DNA of 64,000 bases from Leptobrachium leishanense (Eukaryota > Chordata > Amphibia > Anura > Megophryidae): NCBI GenBank assembly GCA_009667805.1, contig CM019063.1:188797661-188861660 (forward strand), written 5' to 3'. The translations under genes were made by a program, and so were the position numbers. Of the stretch, positions 60,321 to 64,000 are shown in pieces. How positions within the stretch are numbered: position 1 is the first letter of the stretch; the number at the start of each line of letters is the position of its first letter. Under the pieces are notes generated by a model. That model worked only from the letters and a program-made list of their open reading frames with translations. It did no database searches and was not told the origin of the DNA.

Positions 60321-60607
60321 CCAGAGACATGCGTAGCAAACGCGAATGGCGACAGCAGTGTGCCAATAACTGTTCCAGTTCCACTTGCTTATGTACAATG
60401 GTGCACTGTTCTGAATGATATGTTATCGTTTGATTCTCGTTTAAAATGTGCTAACCTTTCCTTTGTTCTTTTGAGGGATGCAAGTTTTCTGTTTATGTAA
60501 ATTGAGAAGTTTAAAGAAATATCACCGATTTAATATTTGCGATAGCTATACCTGTATCCCAAGTGACTATGCTAGTTAAGGGTTTGTTTTATACTTACGA
60601 AGGGAGA
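60321..60607 (+). other. Gypsy 3' untranslated region and polypurine tract
   Basis: Untranslated spacer ending in GAAGGGAGA (60599-60607) immediately before the 3' LTR, the expected polypurine primer for plus-strand synthesis. No env-like frame is present. Confidence 0.8.
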
Positions 60608-60772
60608 TGTAATGTATTGTGTTTTGCCTATGTTTCTTTTTGAGCCATCCTGACCACTGTAGTTAGTCTTCCTGATCTCTCCCCCCCCTCCATTTTGTGT
60701 TCAGTTATAGATTAAACATCTACAGGAGCACAGCTCTGTTTTGAAGCTCTGTGTCTGTCACATTACTTTACA
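60608..60772 (+). repeat. 3' LTR of the gypsy element
   Basis: 165 bp. Identical to the 5' LTR apart from GATCTCTCCCC against GATCCCCCCCC in the C-rich tract. Confidence 0.93.
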
Positions 60773-60848
60773 GCCACCCAGGACATACTTGAAAACGAGA
60801 GAAATCTCAATGTATCCTTCCTGGTAAAATCCTTTCTCAAAAAAATTT
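60773..60848 (+). mobile_element. 3' half of the SINE interrupted by gypsy
   Basis: GCCACCCAGGACATACTTGA to CCTTCCTGGTAAAATCCTTT and a short A-rich tail. It completes the SINE that starts at 56006. Confidence 0.9.
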
Positions 60849-62205
60849 ATGGATTATGAGCAGCAGTTCAATACTTTGCAAAAATGAATAATGCCAACAT
60901 TGTACCCATCGACCGATCAATAAGGACAGTGATCCCAAATCCACAATCGAGAATGTGACACCCAGTTTAAGAAAAATTATTTCGTGCACAGCTGACACGC
61001 ATGTCCTGAACAAGCCACATCTGCTGCCAGGGCATAACTAGACCACACTGGGCCTCATGCAAAGTGCGTGAAAGTCCTCCCAAAAAAACCACTTCATTTC
61101 ATCTTATACTATTTATCCAAACATTTTCATACAGTAACTGACAAACACACTTGCAAGGACACAGGCAAAAAGATACACACACACGCAGGAAAAGGCCTGT
61201 ACACAGACTCAGCTGGCACCACATTGAGACATATAGACAGCAGAAGAAACACAGACACATTGATAGATACATACACAGACTAACAGATGCACAGACAGAC
61301 AGGCTAACAGACTGACTGATATTCGCATACTTTCATTTTATGACAGATGCCCCTGCCCGACCCCACTCTGTATCCCTACAGCAGAGATAGAGGCACAATA
61401 CTGCCTCCAGCAGCTTGCCTGTATTAGCTGCAGGGAAATCACAGAGCAGGCGGCATCTTTACTGAGTACACCGCTCTGAGGTAATGAAAACCGGGGCAGG
61501 AAGGTCAGTCTGACCAGGCCTCCTCATGTCTGGACCCAGTTGCATGTGCGACCACTATAACCGCGCAGTTACAACAAGCTGACAAAGTCACAAAACAAAA
61601 TGTCTGTCACAACATATAAGCAAGTTTCAAATACAACTAACATAAGTAATTGCCCAGCCATGATATTGTGCACACAGTCATTCCAACTTTCCCATTTAGT
61701 GGTGAGTTTCAGTGTCATTCGCAGCCACCACGGTGCAGCTTTTTGTCCTTGCAGCTACACCCATTGGAGTTTGCTCTTATGACTTTCTCCTCACACCGTG
61801 GACCACTTTCATCGCGCCGATAATGATACCTCATGAATCTAGAACAATATCACAAATCTGTAAGTAATGCAGAAACAGAGCATCTGTTCTTTATGTTGCA
61901 GGAAATCCATGCACTACTTTTTATATGAAATCATTGAACTAACATCGAAGCAAGATGTAAAAATTATCGCAAACAGCTACATAGACTGAGTTTTTAACTA
62001 TTATATTGCATATTATCAATTACAAAAATTAAAACTGTTTAACTGCAAACTGGCACATTAATGATGATCTTAACTTTCAGTAGTTTTAATTTTTATAAAA
62101 TCGTTCTATGAAATGTCCTGCTAACTAGTGTAGCTAGCAGGTCGAAGTCAAGCAGTCTGCCAAATTATTTAAATTCAAATGTATGCTGACTTTAAAAACA
62201 TATAG
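60849..62205. other. Low-copy sequence with a possible hAT end
   Basis: CAGGGCATAACTAGACCACA at 61027 resembles a hAT-type terminus, but no partner end was found. The interval 61140-61320 is rich in ACAGAC/ACACA words. No gene recognised. Confidence 0.35.
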
Positions 62206-62372
62206 GTCTATTTACTAAAGGTGAAACTCAGGAGAATTGGCAGGAGTAGAGAACAATCTAGAGCAAATAACCAATTTGGAAAGTGAGATAAATGGGAAAC
62301 TTTTTCTGATTTGGCTATTTTGACCTAGAATTTTCATTTCTCCTGCCAATTCTCCTGAGTTTCACCTTTGTG
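62206..62372. mobile_element. Short MITE related to 11217-11386
   Basis: The arms GGTGAAACTCAGGAGAATTG and CAATTCTCCTGAGTTTCACC are inverted. The interior GGAAAGTGAGATAAATGGGA and TTTGGCTATTTTGACCTAGA match 11280-11340. The outer ends differ (GGTCTATTTACTAAAGG), so it is a sister family. Confidence 0.8.
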
Positions 62373-62703
62373 ACTAGACCTGTAATTCATCTAGTGTTCA
62401 ATAATAAAGATATAATAATATATTATATCTACAGTTACCGTTACTACCAAACTTCAAAATAATTCTCTCATGTTTTTTTTTACGATTCTTTTATAACATT
62501 TATAATTGAGTACCCTGTATTTTCCATCCTCTCAAATGAGACTAGCTTCATTAAAATTGACATTCTGTTTTCCTAGACTAGATTTAGTAAGGCTTACTAT
62601 ATAATCCAGTAGAACTAGACAACAATTTACGGTTTTATTGTGTCAATGACCAACTTGATGCTGTGATCAACAGAGTGTATGAAAACAGCAAATTTACTCC
62701 AGA
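62373..62703. other. AT-rich spacer
   Basis: No feature recognised. Confidence 0.4.
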
Positions 62704-62788
62704 TGTTTATTAACAAGAATATTTAAAAAGAAGGCCTATCAACTAGACGTTGATAGGCCTTCTTTTTAAATATTCTTGTTAATAAACA
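62704..62788. repeat. Perfect 40-bp-arm palindrome
   Basis: Arm 62704-62743 (ending AAGGCCTATCAAC) and arm 62749-62788 (starting GTTGATAGGCCTT) are exact reverse complements over all 40 bases around the 5-nt centre TAGAC. The first mismatch lies immediately outside. It belongs to no repeat family seen elsewhere in the window. Confidence 0.97.
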
Positions 62789-63340
62789 AAAGCCATCTTT
62801 AAACCTGGGCAAACATCTACAGAATATAGTAAATAGAGATGTTGGTTTTATTTATTCTTTGATTCTTTACACGTGACTGACAAGCATTGTCATGGACAGT
62901 TATAATCTCTGTGTAGTAATAAATATGTGAATGATGCTTCCCTTTTTTTATTTATTCCTTCATACTGTAGCATCAAAACTCTCTCTCCCTGTTCCTGACA
63001 GTCTCTCTGTCTCCTCTTTGTCTTTTGGTATATCTTATCTCCTCCTCTAAGTCCTAACTCCAAAGCACTTTCTCTCCCTCCATCCCCCCACACACCAAAA
63101 CATCTCATCTGCTTTTTCTCCTTTACCTTTAAAATCCAAGCTGGGGTTTTGGATTTGTCATTCCTCCCATTAATCTCAGGGTCTAGATTCAAACTGTCAT
63201 TCCTGTGCTATTTTGTGTGAGTACCTGTTACTTAGAATAAACATTACATTCTCTCTCTCCGATGCAACTGCCCAAAATATATTGAATAATGTAAAAGCTC
63301 TAAAATTCTATAGAGCATCAAAGATAACCTTTATTATTAT
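62789..63340. other. Spacer with pyrimidine-rich stretch
   Basis: The interval 62940-63120 is rich in CTCTCT/TCTCCT words, which opens a 100-codon minus-strand frame of no recognisable protein. No gene seen. Confidence 0.4.
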
Positions 63341-64000
63341 CAAGGTTAATCAAAGAGAATCCAAATGTCACCGCACGTTCGGTGACTTTTCATTCTCTTC
63401 GATCCGGTGCGATTTGGTGATCCCATTTCGGCGACCCTGCGGTGTATTCACCAAGCACCACAGGGCAGTCGTAGTGCAAGGAAAAACTGCCGAAAACCTG
63501 ACGAACACTCATCGCAAAACCCAGCGAACGCACACCGAAACCCGCAAAAACATCTGGATCAATCCTGCCGAACACGCCGGAGAAACCCGAGCAGACGCTG
63601 ATCATAGTGCAGAGCAGCCGCCGAAAAAACTCGATACCGCAGACGAATGGAGTGAAAAAAAAAAACAGTACGCTTGAATGTTTGAAAAATGAAACGTTGT
63701 TTGCAAAGAAACTACAGAAAAAATGCCTGAAATTTACATATAAGATCCAATGAATGATAATAAAAAGGGCTGTTACAGAAAGAAGAAAAAACGATTTAAA
63801 AAAAAAAGGAAAAACATTTTCGCTAAAAAATCCCGAAAAATGCCTAAAAGATCCTAAAAAATCTGTAAATGAAGAGACTTTTTACTGCAGAATATTATAA
63901 TCAACGGTTTATTAGGTATTGTATTAAAACGGGAATATTTTTAACATTAAAGCCTATGGGATTCGCCTGAATAAACCTGTTGAATGAAACCACTGAACAG
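63341..64000 (+). mobile_element. CAGGGTTAT-family element, cut by the window end
   Basis: Starts AAGGTTAATCAAAGAGAATC and shares GTCACCGCACGTTCGGTGAC with the inverted right end at 21583-21606. It continues through AATGATAATAAAAAGGGCTG to CCTATGGGATTCGCCTGAAT. The closing TIR lies beyond 64000. The 154-codon frame at 63213-63677 is incidental. Confidence 0.8.

Larger units (their letters stand above)
56138..60772 (+). mobile_element. Ty3/gypsy LTR retrotransposon, full length, recent insertion
   Basis: Complete layout: 5' LTR, primer-binding site, gag, protease, RT, RNase H, integrase, polypurine tract and 3' LTR, 4,635 bp. The two LTRs are identical except for a small indel and substitutions in one C-rich tract. 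Domain order PR-RT-RH-IN is that of Ty3/gypsy. The short LTRs, CCHC gag and lack of a chromodomain would suit the Mag-type lineage, which I infer only tentatively. The flanking 5-mers ACCAC and GCCAC fit a duplication with one change. An in-frame stop and at least three frame breaks make it non-autonomous now. Confidence 0.93.

Overview
The window looks like nuclear DNA of a vertebrate, most likely an anuran amphibian. It is AT-rich and full of tetranucleotide microsatellites. It also holds CR1- and L2-like LINE tails, Tc1/mariner elements, hAT- and TTAA-type MITEs, tRNA-derived SINEs and a Ty3/gypsy element with short LTRs. The taxon is an inference from repeat content only. I could not identify a host protein-coding gene, rRNA or tRNA gene. 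Every long open frame with recognisable protein similarity belongs to a transposable element. Most other open frames are microsatellite or minisatellite translations.

Bases 1-19,300 are mostly low-copy sequence broken by microsatellites (CA, AT, GATA/GACA, TTTC/TTCC). They also hold a 28-bp minisatellite, two small MITEs inside tetranucleotide tracts, hairpin-type repeats and SINE/LINE scraps. Bases 19,300-26,300 hold a 1.9-kb TIR element with an 0.9-kb TIR element nested in it, a CpG-rich TTAA element, a piggyBac-like MITE and a 20-bp minisatellite of about 40 units. A GC-richer patch at 26.8-27.2 kb carries CTCF-like and ZNF143-like motifs plus a splice-donor-like site. It is the best candidate for a host promoter or first exon.

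Bases 28,148-33,207 are a minus-strand LTR element. Its interior codes only a repetitive gag-like protein and is interrupted by a 1.5-kb hAT insertion with an 8-bp target duplication. Bases 34,200-36,150 are a nest: a Tc1 remnant split by a complete SINE and by a TTAA MITE, next to a mariner remnant. Bases 37-49 kb hold L2-like and CR1 tails, a solo LTR inside a TIR element, a polyadenylated retro-insertion and several copies of one CAGGGTTAT-ended TIR family. Bases 50,143-51,764 are a near-complete Tc1 element with an IR/DR layout and one frameshift. Bases 56,138-60,772 are a complete-length Ty3/gypsy element. Its 163/165-bp LTRs differ only in a C-rich tract, and it sits inside a SINE. Its gag, protease, RT, RNase H and integrase are all recognisable but broken by a stop and frameshifts.

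The 'genes' here therefore work as parasites of one another. Insertion order can be read from interrupted elements and target duplications: SINE before gypsy; Tc1 before SINE and TTAA MITE; LTR element before hAT; TIR element before solo LTR. I found no convincing new functional system. The least ordinary items are the gag-only LTR element, the young but broken gypsy copy, the filled/empty CR1 site pair, and a perfect 40-bp-arm palindrome at 62.7 kb.
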